From: Candidatus Poribacteria bacterium
GTDB taxonomy: Bacteria > Poribacteria > WGA-4E > JAJDTR01
Direction of reading: 5' to 3'
Assembly (NCBI GenBank): GCA_028820655.1
Contig: JAPPIK010000055.1
Location: forward strand, 1 to 64,000
DNA length: 64,000 bases
The notes under the pieces were generated by a model, which saw only the letters and a list, made by a program, of their open reading frames with translations, was not told where the DNA came from and did no database searches. Positions 17,157-25,260 of the stretch are shown piece by piece. The position numbers and the translations under genes are program-made. The first letter of the stretch is position 1, and each line of letters starts with the position of its first letter.

Positions 17157-17855
17157 TCGGAGATTATCAGTCTCGGTCGGACTCAGCATCCGATATCGAC
17201 CAACCGGTAAATCGCCCAGCATCAATTCCCCGATTGCAATGCGCTTCAGAAAGGTGACTTCATGCTTCACTGCTTGAAACATACGGCGAATCTGCCGTTT
17301 CTTTCCTTCGCGGATACTGATTCTGAATTGTGTATGGTCTTGGCGATGTGAGATTGGCGCAATCTCCGCTTGAGATGTAAACCCTCCTTTGATTTTGACG
17401 CCCTTGCGCAATCGGTGAATCGCCTTCTTGCTGGGTTTGCCGCGCACCCATGCGATATATGTTTTTTTGACTTCGTGCCGCGGGTGCGTTAAACGATTTG
17501 CGAATTCCCCGTCGTTCGTCAGGAGCAGCAACCCTTCCGTATCCCGGTCCAGTCGTCCTACCGGGTAGATTCTTTCGGGAATGTCCTTGACAAACTCCAT
17601 AACCGTCGGGCGGTGACGTTCATCGCGCACCGTTGTCACGTATCCCGGCGGCTTGTTGAGCATCAAATAGACCGGTTTGGGCGTCCCTTCGACAGGCTGC
17701 CCATCAACTTCGATGAAGTCTCTGTCGAGTTCGATGTGTGTACCTGGGATCAGTACACGTTTATTGTTGACGGTAACTCTGCCCGCTATTATCTGTTTCT
17801 GCGCAGTTCGCCGGGAAGCGACGCCAGATTTGGCCAGATACTTTTCGAGGCGCAT
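17151..17855 (-). CDS. rluB: rRNA pseudouridine synthase, RsuA/RluB/RluE/RluF family
   Basis: 234 residues. An N-terminal S4 RNA-binding domain (MRLEKYLAKSGVASRRTAQKQI, residues 1-60) leads into the synthase domain with the catalytic Asp motif GRLDRDTEGLLLLTNDG near residues 100-116. The end has the REGKKRQIRRMF motif. The family modifies large or small subunit rRNA; length and S4 domain fit RluB best, but the exact uridine is inferred. It faces the thioredoxin-TPR gene and shares its terminator. Confidence 0.88.
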   Translation of the reverse strand: MRLEKYLAKSGVASRRTAQKQIIAGRVTVNNKRVLIPGTHIELDRDFIEVDGQPVEGTPKPVYLMLNKPPGYVTTVRDERHRPTVMEFVKDIPERIYPVGRLDRDTEGLLLLTNDGEFANRLTHPRHEVKKTYIAWVRGKPSKKAIHRLRKGVKIKGGFTSQAEIAPISHRQDHTQFRISIREGKKRQIRRMFQAVKHEVTFLKRIAIGELMLGDLPVGRYRMLSPTETDNLRK

Positions 17856-18070
17856 TAAGCACGTTTGAAGGATGAATTATGCATTTCGAAAGGGATGAAA
17901 AAGGGGATGTTTCAGGGCGTTCCTGCCGGGATTGGCGAATCTGGAGAATCTACACGCGATTCAGTTCCTATTTTTTGCTCAAACGGAATATCTAATTGCA
18001 GGTTAACGTGAAAGAGAATACTTCCAGTGTTCAATCCTATTCGCCACGGAAAACGCTTGAACCTAGTTGG

Positions 18071-19489
18071 CTACCGACCTTCTTTATCCAATGCTTCAAG
18101 CATATCCGACAAGTGCACGAATTTCTGCCGAATCTTTCCCATCGCTTCTCCCTTTTCAATTTCGAGAAGATCCAGCTCTTTCCAATCGGAAAAAGTCAGA
18201 TAGGGAGCGTCTTTAGACTTCAGAAATGACTCAATGGCGTCAGGCTCCTGCTCATTACGCATGGCGGCGGTTTGACCCTGAATGTCCTCTAACATCGCTT
18301 CAACAGTTTCTCCGGAATCACCCTTATTCGTGCCCAAGAGTCCGGTAGGCCCCCGCTTAATCCAACCAACGACGTACTGCCCCCGAACTACCTCCCCGCT
18401 GTCAGGGTCAACGACACGCCCTCGTTCGTTTGGTATGACTCCGTTAGCCTGATCAAAGGGTACGCCCTGTAGAGGGATTCCGTGATAGCCTACAGAGCGG
18501 AAGAGGGTACCGCAAGGGATGGTTTCGAATTCTCCGGATCCTCTAGGCCGCATCTCCCCCGATTCGCTCTTGACTAGCACGTTCCGTTCGATCTTCACGC
18601 CAGCAACGTATCCATTTTCTCCGATGATTTCCACGGGGGAACGCAATAGGCGAAGGTGGACGTTCTTGGGACTTGCTCCAGGCCCTTCTTGAGACTTCTC
18701 GGTCAGGTATTGGACGTTTGTGCGCGCCTGCCTGTCCGTTTCTAGTGTCTTCTCGGATTCATCATCTAGTGCCACATCGGCCGGATCGACCACGAGGTCT
18801 ACCCCTTCGAGCGCACCAATCTCCTTGATTTCTTTAGGAGTAAAGGCTGCTTGTGCGGCGCCGCGCCGGCCTAAAATAACAATCTCTCTTACTTTACTCG
18901 CACGCAAAGTTTCTAGTGCGTAGTCCGCGATGTCGGTGGCAGCCAATTCGTCAGGCGACTTTGCGAGAATGCGCGTCACGTCCATTGCCACGTTACCCAT
19001 TCCAACGACGACGGCGCGTTCGTGCGACAGGTCAAATCGGGAATCCACATAGTCGGGGTGGCCATTATACCATGCCACGAACTCGGTGGCGGTATAGCTT
19101 CCCGACAACATCTCGCCCGGAATATTGAGCCTTCGGTCTGTTTCGGCTCCGACGGCGTAGATTATTTGGTCGTAATGTGCCTGGAGATCTCCCAAATGAA
19201 TGTCTCGTCCAAATTGGATATTCCCAAAGAAACGGAACCGCGGATTTGCCGCAATTCTCTCATATCCCTTGATGATGGCTTTGATGTTCTGATGATCCGG
19301 TGCCACCCCAAACCGAACAAGACCGTAAGGCACCGGAAGTCGATCAAAAGTATCCACCTCAATCAGGACATCTTTTCGCCGCAATAGTGCGTCAACCGCA
19401 TAGAATCCGGAAGGACCCGCGCCAACCACGGCTACTCGCAATGGTCTTTGTTCACTTCCGAGGGGATATTCTGTCCCTGAATTGTTCAC
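18071..19489 (-). CDS. fprA: Ferredoxin-NADP reductase, FprA/adrenodoxin reductase type
   Basis: 472 residues. FAD-binding GAGPSGFYA lies near residues 23-31, then DRLPVPYGLVRFGVAPDHQ, which is diagnostic for the adrenodoxin reductase group. NADP-binding VVGMGNVAMDVTRIL follows near residue 170, and the FAD-contact VVGWIKRGPTGLLGTNKGD lies near residue 375. It moves electrons between NADPH and ferredoxin. No ferredoxin or P450 gene is nearby, so the partner is unknown. A ferredoxin-dependent oxidoreductase (IorAB) is encoded at 37114-40677. Confidence 0.92.
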   Translation of the reverse strand: MNNSGTEYPLGSEQRPLRVAVVGAGPSGFYAVDALLRRKDVLIEVDTFDRLPVPYGLVRFGVAPDHQNIKAIIKGYERIAANPRFRFFGNIQFGRDIHLGDLQAHYDQIIYAVGAETDRRLNIPGEMLSGSYTATEFVAWYNGHPDYVDSRFDLSHERAVVVGMGNVAMDVTRILAKSPDELAATDIADYALETLRASKVREIVILGRRGAAQAAFTPKEIKEIGALEGVDLVVDPADVALDDESEKTLETDRQARTNVQYLTEKSQEGPGASPKNVHLRLLRSPVEIIGENGYVAGVKIERNVLVKSESGEMRPRGSGEFETIPCGTLFRSVGYHGIPLQGVPFDQANGVIPNERGRVVDPDSGEVVRGQYVVGWIKRGPTGLLGTNKGDSGETVEAMLEDIQGQTAAMRNEQEPDAIESFLKSKDAPYLTFSDWKELDLLEIEKGEAMGKIRQKFVHLSDMLEALDKEGR

Positions 19490-19556
19490 GAGATCAACTT
19501 CCGAGGGAAGAGTTCAACTAAGTGTGAGGAGGACCTAATGGATTCGGAGCGGTTTA

Positions 19557-20204
19557 CTACGTTTTGACATGAAATTGCTCGATTTGCCAACCATTTTCCA
19601 TAGCAATTCGGCGTAGTTTGCGATCCGGGTTTACAGCTACAGGGTGGCCCACTAACCGCAGTTTATGCGCATCCGAATGGTGATTTCCGTAAGCGTAGGA
19701 GTCAGCCAAATTAAAGGCGTATGTTTTGGTCAATTCCTTGACCAATAGGGCTTTATTTTCGGCATGCGGATTTAAACCCACTTGATGCCCTGTTATAAAG
19801 CCGTCAACCGTTTCCAACTCGTAGCCAATCATTAGATCGGTTTCCAGGTAGTTGTGAAACAGATAGACGAGCACCTGCAATGATCCGGAGAGAATCACGA
19901 TCGTTCTGCCTTCGGAACGGTGGAATGCCATAAGATCCAAAACACGCGGGGAAATTCGATCTACAAGCCGTTCTTTGAAGCAGGTTTCCGCCAAGTTGCA
20001 CACACGCTGATAATCCAATCCGTGAAGATACATCTTGTACGCTTTCGCTTTGCGCAGATCCTGTGTTTTGAGAAAATAGGAGGTCCAATCCAGCAAGTTG
20101 GACATCGGGAGTTCTCCCTCCTTGAGAAGGTACTTGAGGAAAACCTGCTCCGAAGAGTAATCTATGATTGTCCCGTCAAGATCAAAGATTGCGCAAGAAC
20201 TCAT
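19557..20204 (-). CDS. HAD-IB family phosphatase (SerB-like)
   Basis: 215 residues. Motif I is FDLDGTIID near the start, motif II is VILSGS, and motif III with the acidic loop is YGNHHSDAHKL. The pattern NKALLVKELTK and the helical cap fit subclass IB, which includes phosphoserine phosphatase and related monophosphatases. The second Asp of motif III sits as HHSD rather than the usual GDSxxD. It starts four to seven bases after the pdxJ stop (GTG or ATG), so the two are one operon; a role in vitamin B6 or serine metabolism is only a guess. Confidence 0.8.
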   Translation of the reverse strand: MSSCAIFDLDGTIIDYSSEQVFLKYLLKEGELPMSNLLDWTSYFLKTQDLRKAKAYKMYLHGLDYQRVCNLAETCFKERLVDRISPRVLDLMAFHRSEGRTIVILSGSLQVLVYLFHNYLETDLMIGYELETVDGFITGHQVGLNPHAENKALLVKELTKTYAFNLADSYAYGNHHSDAHKLRLVGHPVAVNPDRKLRRIAMENGWQIEQFHVKT

Positions 20205-20208
20205 CACG

Positions 20209-20931
20209 TCACTTCACCTTCTGCCCTAATGCTTTGCGATAGGCTTTGACAGCGTTTTCAAGGCCCATGTATATTGCGTCGTTAATTAAATGGTGTCCGA
20301 TAGAAACCTCAAGTAGAGGCAGGTTCCGCAGCGGAGGCAAATTGTCCAAATTCAAGTCATGTCCGGCGTTAATGCCGACCCCTACCTCAACAGCCTTTTC
20401 AGCAGCCCTGACAAGCAAGCCGAACTGATGCTCCACTTCTTTGTTTGTCTTCGCGGAGGCGTACGGCTCGGTATAAAACTCGACGCGATCCGCACCAACT
20501 TCTCTCGACAACTCAATCTGTTGAAGATCGGTTCCACTGAAAAGACTTACGCGAATTCCCGCATCTTTGAGACGTTGAATTATGGGCTTCAGTTTGCCGC
20601 CGTCACCAGGAAGATTCCAAACGGTGTGGCTCGTAATTTCCCCCGGAACAACAGGCACAAGAGTACACTGCGTCGGACAAATCTCCGTCACCATATCAAG
20701 AAAATCGGGCCTAGGATCGCCTTCGATATTATATTCGACGGTGACCATCTCCGCAAGTTCGTAAACATCGTGCGGTTTTATATGGCGCTGGTCTTGCCTA
20801 GGGTGAGCGGTGATACCTTGCGCTCCCGCGTCAATACAGGTTTGCGCCGCCTGAGTCACGCTTGGAAGATTTCCACCCCTTGAGTTTCTCAGGGTAGCGA
20901 TTTTATTTACATTTACGCTCAAGTTTATCAT
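20209..20931 (-). CDS. pdxJ: Pyridoxine 5'-phosphate synthase
   Basis: 240 residues, a TIM barrel. It condenses 1-deoxy-D-xylulose 5-phosphate with 3-amino-2-oxopropyl phosphate to pyridoxine 5'-phosphate. Family marks are LSVNVNKIATLRNSRGG at the start, ITAHPRQDQRHI near residues 38-49, ERVEFYTEP-like DRVEFYTEPYA, and the phosphate end motif GINAGHDLNLDNLPPL. The HAD phosphatase follows directly. Upstream lies a repeat-rich spacer. Confidence 0.95.
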   Translation of the reverse strand: MINLSVNVNKIATLRNSRGGNLPSVTQAAQTCIDAGAQGITAHPRQDQRHIKPHDVYELAEMVTVEYNIEGDPRPDFLDMVTEICPTQCTLVPVVPGEITSHTVWNLPGDGGKLKPIIQRLKDAGIRVSLFSGTDLQQIELSREVGADRVEFYTEPYASAKTNKEVEHQFGLLVRAAEKAVEVGVGINAGHDLNLDNLPPLRNLPLLEVSIGHHLINDAIYMGLENAVKAYRKALGQKVK

Positions 20932-21029
20932 CGAATTTTACTCGACGCCGTGCTCATTAGGTTGTCTTCCAGATCTGGAGAATTCGTACGAGATAGAGAC
21001 TAAGAAAAAGTGTAACAGTTTAGTCCATG

Positions 21030-21053
21030 GGTCTGGATTTGCCAATCCAGACC
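21030..21053. repeat. Palindrome GGTCTGGATT-TGCC-AATCCAGACC
   Basis: A perfect ten-base stem (21030-21039 with 21044-21053) and a four-base loop. Nearly the same palindrome lies at 51323-51344 and a diverged one at 34064-34087, so it is a member of a small dispersed family and not just a local terminator. No T run follows on either strand. Confidence 0.75.
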
Positions 21054-21278
21054 GAGCGGGCAAGTAACGCGCCGATCAATGGAACACAGTGCCATTTGCG
21101 GAGAATCGGGAGTTTACATGCCTAGCACGCACGTGCAACGAATGGGAGCTCTTTCGCACTCATTGTCCATTCGCTTGATCACTACTACAAACCGTCATCG
21201 TCGATATAGATTTATAGCCTGTTTGAAATGTAAGATATGTAAGGTGCGCATTAAAAACCTGCGGCATGGTGGTAGAAA

Positions 21279-21468
21279 GAAATCAAGTTTTCAAGAAAAA
21301 ACTTGATTTCGACGGTCTTGACGAAATTACCCGGCCGCGCCATGCTGTTTCAATCCAGAAATCAAGTTTTCAAGAAAAAACTTGATTTCGACGGTCTTGA
21401 CGAAATTACTCGGCCACGCCATGTTGGTCCAATCCAGAAATCAAGTTTTCAAGAAAAAACTTGATTTC
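21279..21468. repeat. Three palindromic units in direct repeat, period 79 bases
   Basis: The palindrome arms GAAATCAAGTTTT and AAAACTTGATTTC enclose the loop CAAGAA at 21279-21310, 21358-21389 and 21437-21468. Each stem is a perfect 13 base pairs. The 47 bases between units one and two and between two and three are nearly identical; after unit three the similarity stops. The array lies between the dehydrogenase stop and pdxJ. It may end transcription in both directions. The 20932-21502 spacer has no gene. Confidence 0.9.
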
Positions 21469-21502
21469 GGTGGTTTTAGGAAATACGCCCCGTAGGCTCG
21501 CA

Positions 21503-22417
21503 TTATTCTAACTTTGACCAATACAATTCTTTTAGGCGGCGAATGTATTCTCTATCTCTCTTCTCCAACGCTTCGTCAAACCGCTCTGGGTCGACAAACC
21601 ACGGGGTGCCTTCTGCCAAGCGATTTCTGATTTTCTCATTCTCTATGCCACGAGGAGACCGTATATCCTCCGGCCATTTCCAAACTCCCGACAAATCATA
21701 GTGTCGGAAAGGCCCCTCATGCGGCATACGGAAACCAAAGGTAGAAACGACACCAAGCTCAATGTCCTCCGCGGATGCCATCCCTTCAGCCCATAATCGA
21801 AGCGCCTCTCGGGCCATAGCTCCCTGTAACCGGTTGAGCAGATAGCCGGGTAATTCTTTGCGTAACCGAATCGGTATTTTCCTCGCCCTATCCATCAGAT
21901 CGCAGGTAATGTCGTACGTTTCGTCGGAGGTTCCCGGCCCCTTTGCAACCTCAACGCCCGGCACAATGTGAGGCGGCACAAAATAGTGAGTTATGACCAG
22001 TTTGTCCTGTCTCTCGACATCGGAGCCGAAATCGCTAAGTACGAGTCCCGATGTGTTGCTCGCGAATATCGTATGGCGCGGACACAAATCATCAAGTTTG
22101 TTGAATAACTCTCGTTTATCTGCGGATCTATCGACAATGGCTTCCGTAATAAAATCGCTGTCCGAGGCAACTTCCGTTAGATCGGTCGTCGTCCTTATCC
22201 TTTCAACGGCGCCCCTAGCTTGTTCTTGGGTTGTCAACTCCTCCTCGACAAAGAGATTCAGAGCTGAGTTGATGTTTGCCATGGATTGCTCGAGGACTTC
22301 ATCGTTCAAGTCGCTGATGACGGTAGGGTAGCCTGCGAGGGCAAAGTTAATCGCAATGCCGAAACCCATCGTCCCGCCTCCGACAACCCCGACTTGATTC
22401 ACATCGCTTAACTCCAT
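21503..22417 (-). CDS. 3-hydroxyacyl-CoA dehydrogenase / lambda-crystallin-like NAD-dependent dehydrogenase
   Basis: 304 residues. The NAD-binding turn GVVGGGTMGFGIAINFALAG begins at residue 9, the catalytic His is in ITHYFVPPHIVPGVEV, and the C-terminal helical domain contains PGYLLNRLQGAMAREAL. The His region and the charged end (KRDREYIRRLKELY) look more like the L-gulonate or L-carnitine dehydrogenase branch than FadB-type enzymes, so the substrate is open. The ATG at 22417 follows GGGGGTGG; an ATG six codons earlier is possible. It is last in the operon with the microcompartment aldehyde dehydrogenase and shell gene, so it may act on the same pathway. Confidence 0.82.
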   Translation of the reverse strand: MELSDVNQVGVVGGGTMGFGIAINFALAGYPTVISDLNDEVLEQSMANINSALNLFVEEELTTQEQARGAVERIRTTTDLTEVASDSDFITEAIVDRSADKRELFNKLDDLCPRHTIFASNTSGLVLSDFGSDVERQDKLVITHYFVPPHIVPGVEVAKGPGTSDETYDITCDLMDRARKIPIRLRKELPGYLLNRLQGAMAREALRLWAEGMASAEDIELGVVSTFGFRMPHEGPFRHYDLSGVWKWPEDIRSPRGIENEKIRNRLAEGTPWFVDPERFDEALEKRDREYIRRLKELYWSKLE

Positions 22418-22460
22418 ACCACCCCCGTTCAGCATTCCCGCTCGAATCGTCGCGAACGCA

Positions 22461-23900
22461 CTAATTTAGTGTATGCCCCGACAGATCGCCTGCAATTGTC
22501 AATCGACGCTGCTGCGTGAAAGTCCGCGGCCGCGTAAACCCCTCTCCGGTTGGCCCCGCAATCGTCATCGCCAGAAACCCTTCTCCGCCCAAGCCGGCAC
22601 AGGCAAATGACGGCGCATTGACCACAACAATGTTACAATCCATCGCTTTGTTAAATTGTGTGATTCTTTTCATGTCATTCGTGTGGAGAATCGCGGTATG
22701 TCCGCGCCCGCCCTCGGCTCTTACGGCGCCCTTAAGCGCTTCCTCGAAGTTTCGCATCCGCGCAACTGGAAGGATAGGCATAAGGTACTCGTCAATGATA
22801 AAAGTGTGGTCGGCAGGGACATCCGCTACAATCGCCACCGTGTTAGCCGATGCCTTGATTCGCGCGGCATCCAAGATTTCACTCGCATCTTTCCCGATGA
22901 GGTCTTTGTTCACATCTCCATCTTTAATCACGGCCCTCTCCACGGCTTTGAGCTCGTTCGCTTTAAGCACATAACCACCGTTTTTCGCCAGTTCGCGAAC
23001 GGTTTCATTGGCAACAGATTCGACCACAAACAACGCCTTTTCGCCAATGCAGAGGAGATTATTGTCAAAGCTTGTGCCGTCGATGGTATGTTTCGCGGCT
23101 TTGGCTATATCCGCGGTTTCGTCAATCAGAGCAGGCGGATTGCCCGGACCCGCCGCAATCGCTTTCTTCCCGCTGGTCAACGCCGCCTTTACCACGCTGG
23201 GACCGCCGGTTGCCACGACCATGGAGATGTCGTCGTGATTCATGATCTCTTTTACGGTGCGGAGCGTCGCGTCGGCAACGGCGGTCAACAAATCCGGTGG
23301 GCCGCCAGACTTTACGACTGCTTCGTTTATAACGTGCATAGTTTCATGCGTGCAGTTTGCTGCATTCGGGTGCGGACTAAATACCACCGCGTTTCCGGCC
23401 GAGAGCATTATTATAGCGTGGTTGATAACCGTTGAGGTCGGATTGGTCGTCGGTGTAATTGAGTGAATCACGCCATACGGAACATATTCAACCAGCAGCG
23501 CTCCCTCATCGCCTGAAGAAGCCTCGGATTGCAAATCTTCCACTCCCGGTGAAAGATTGACCGCACCTTCATTCTTCATCAGTTTGTGTGCGGCGTTTCC
23601 CATTCCCGTGTCTTCAACTGCCAGATCAGCGAGAGATTGAGCGTTTTCGAGAGCGGCGCGCTTGATTGCTTCAATGATCTCCCTGCGCTCGGCAAATCCG
23701 AGCCGCGTAAATTCTTCTTGCGCTTGCTTGGCTGCCATGACCGCTTGATCGGTACTCGGATGGATTCCTGATTGCGATCTGGAACCAACACCGGCTTTCG
23801 ATCTTTCTTCCGACGCGCTTGGAATACGCCCTTCACTTCGAAGATTACTGATGACTTGCGATACAATCTCTTCAATCTGATCAGGGTTAATTTCCGCCAT
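22461..23900 (-). CDS. CoA-acylating aldehyde dehydrogenase of a microcompartment (EutE/PduP-like)
   Basis: 479 residues. Oxidises an aldehyde to acyl-CoA with NAD. The catalytic Cys284 sits in FDNNLLCIGEK, and GNAVVFSPHPNA near 169-180 and TGGPSVVKAAL are typical of the EutE/PduP branch. The N-terminus NPDQIEEIVSQVISNL is an amphipathic helix followed by a low-complexity linker (residues 25-50), the form of encapsulation peptides that dock enzymes into shells. A shell-protein gene lies immediately upstream. The aldehyde is not identifiable. Cofactor NAD is inferred from the family. Confidence 0.92.
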   Translation of the reverse strand: MAEINPDQIEEIVSQVISNLRSEGRIPSASEERSKAGVGSRSQSGIHPSTDQAVMAAKQAQEEFTRLGFAERREIIEAIKRAALENAQSLADLAVEDTGMGNAAHKLMKNEGAVNLSPGVEDLQSEASSGDEGALLVEYVPYGVIHSITPTTNPTSTVINHAIIMLSAGNAVVFSPHPNAANCTHETMHVINEAVVKSGGPPDLLTAVADATLRTVKEIMNHDDISMVVATGGPSVVKAALTSGKKAIAAGPGNPPALIDETADIAKAAKHTIDGTSFDNNLLCIGEKALFVVESVANETVRELAKNGGYVLKANELKAVERAVIKDGDVNKDLIGKDASEILDAARIKASANTVAIVADVPADHTFIIDEYLMPILPVARMRNFEEALKGAVRAEGGRGHTAILHTNDMKRITQFNKAMDCNIVVVNAPSFACAGLGGEGFLAMTIAGPTGEGFTRPRTFTQQRRLTIAGDLSGHTLN

Positions 23901-23997
23901 ATATACCTCCGATTCCAGGGGTTAGGCTTACAGACTTGAGGCTCGGAACGGGAATGGTTGATCACTTCCCGACGACGAATACAGAGCCTCCGCGTCT

Positions 23998-24273
23998 TTA
24001 ACCCTGAGAGAGCATATTTTCCACATCTGCGTGCGGACGTGGGATTACATGGACGGAAATGAGTTCACCAACATCCTTGGCGGCTTCCGCGCCCGCGTCC
24101 GTCGCCGCTTGCACAGCTCCCACATCGCCTCTCACCATAACAGTAACATATCCCGCGCCAATCTGCTCTCTGCCAATGAGCGAGACATTAGCCGCCTTAA
24201 CCATTGTGTCTGCCGCCTCAATTGCGGCAACAAGACCTCTCGTTTCAATCAATCCCAATGCTTCACTTGCCAT
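23998..24273 (-). CDS. Bacterial microcompartment shell protein, BMC-H type
   Basis: 91 residues, one BMC domain: [26 protein letters not shown], then the pore loop QIGAG at 37-41, then [17 protein letters not shown] and [11 protein letters not shown]-like [11 protein letters not shown]. The hexamer tiles the shell and its pore passes substrates; the pore residue pattern is close to PduA (KIGSG). The ATG at 24273 has GGGAGG eleven bases upstream; an earlier in-frame ATG at 24330 would add an odd tail. It is first in the operon. No pentamer (BMC-P), PduL or signature enzyme gene lies in the window, so the shell needs parts from elsewhere. Confidence 0.95.
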   Translation of the reverse strand: MASEALGLIETRGLVAAIEAADTMVKAANVSLIGREQIGAGYVTVMVRGDVGAVQAATDAGAEAAKDVGELISVHVIPRPHADVENMLSQG

Positions 24274-24780
24274 GTCGTTTGAGACCTCCCAAATGTTCGA
24301 ACTGTAGAAACTGAATTGTGGGTTGACCACTGGACAGACCGTTCATACAGGTCCCTCAACCCGCCCTCATAATAGCATAATCTTCCGGCTCTTGCAACCC
24401 GCACTTTACAATCGCACTCGACCGCATGCATCGAGGCTGATTTTGGCGTGTGCAAGGCAACGTCATAACTGGGATGAACCCTTCGGTTACGAAGGGACAA
24501 TTGTTGAGTGTGCCGTCGTCGTGTATTGGATTTTGATGGGGAAGTGCGGCGCTACCGGTCCATGCGCCGCGAGCTGTCCTGAATCAACGAGCCGTAGGCG
24601 GAAGATATGGACGAGTTCGACTACACATCAACCTGATGTGGATTGGTAGAAAGGCGTGGGGTATGGTATTGATGATTTCGTCGTTATCGCACCCATCCCA
24701 TACCCAGCTCAGACACGAAAATAGATAGGCGAGAAATAATATATCAACTTGACCGATCAGATCGCGGACAGACATCCGGC
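24274..24780. other. Intergenic region before the microcompartment operon
   Basis: About 500 bases without a convincing gene. A plus-strand open frame (24323-24649) is rejected. The promoter of the shell-protein operon should be here or further upstream; I see no strong sigma-70 or sigma-54 match. Confidence 0.5.
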
Positions 24781-25152
24781 TCATTGGGAACCGGGTTGGG
24801 CGCGCGATGGATTCACTTCCCGTCCCCGCGTGTCATCGCCCTGAGTCTCCGCACTTGGATAAACTTTCGGTGGTGAATTGCTAGGTACGTTCGATTCAGT
24901 TCCTTCACCCGGCGAGCCGGATGGCTCGGATTCGGGATCCACAACGGGGCGCCGCACTTTGGGTTCGGGTGGGTCTTTCGCGCGTAATACTTCAGCCCCC
25001 ACGAGGCCCGGGAATTCGGCTAAGGTTTTCTTTAGATACAGACCGTTGACGAAACTAAATGCTACGATAAAGACGGCATACATCGTTGCAACGGTCAGGA
25101 CGACGATGACAGTAGTAATGACTATTCGCTTCACATTTACGCCAGCAAGCAT
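24781..25152 (-). CDS. Single-pass membrane protein with proline-rich tail, unknown function
   Basis: 123 residues. One transmembrane helix (about 10-35, IVITTVIVVLTVATMYAVFIVAFSFV split by little charge) is followed by a short helix and a disordered tail rich in Pro, Ser, Glu and Gly. The ATG at 25152 follows AAAGGAGGACAACATC; the same AGGAG context precedes the neighbouring exported genes. I do not recognise the family. It is last of the five exported or membrane proteins on the minus strand, 98 bases after the first GNRW lipoprotein, with a dispersed repeat between them. Confidence 0.7.
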   Translation of the reverse strand: MLAGVNVKRIVITTVIVVLTVATMYAVFIVAFSFVNGLYLKKTLAEFPGLVGAEVLRAKDPPEPKVRRPVVDPESEPSGSPGEGTESNVPSNSPPKVYPSAETQGDDTRGREVNPSRAQPGSQ

Positions 25153-25224
25153 GATGTTGTCCTCCTTTAACACCGGAAGCGGAGCTAAGAAACGCAGTAA
25201 CCTTACCGACCACTGGTCACTGAC

Positions 25225-25260
25225 CATCAAGCGAATGATTAGCGAGTGCGCTAGAGATCC
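25225..25260 (-). repeat. Dispersed intergenic repeat, copy in minus orientation
   Basis: Read on the minus strand it runs from GGATCTCTAG through ACTCGCTAATCATTCGCTTGATG. It matches the family at 26465, 33841, 33988, 36940 and 59261. Its first bases include the stop codon of the lipoprotein gene ending at 25251. Just beside it is a short run built on CACTGAC. Confidence 0.65.

Noticed and set aside
21279-21468. CRISPR array
   Set aside because: Repeats are palindromes with nearly identical 47-base spacers, only three units, and no cas genes are near. Spacers of a CRISPR array should differ.
24323-24649. Plus-strand open frame of 108 codons upstream of the microcompartment operon
   Set aside because: Low-complexity, Cys/Thr/Arg-rich translation with no homology and no ribosome site; it lies where the shell-operon promoter is expected.
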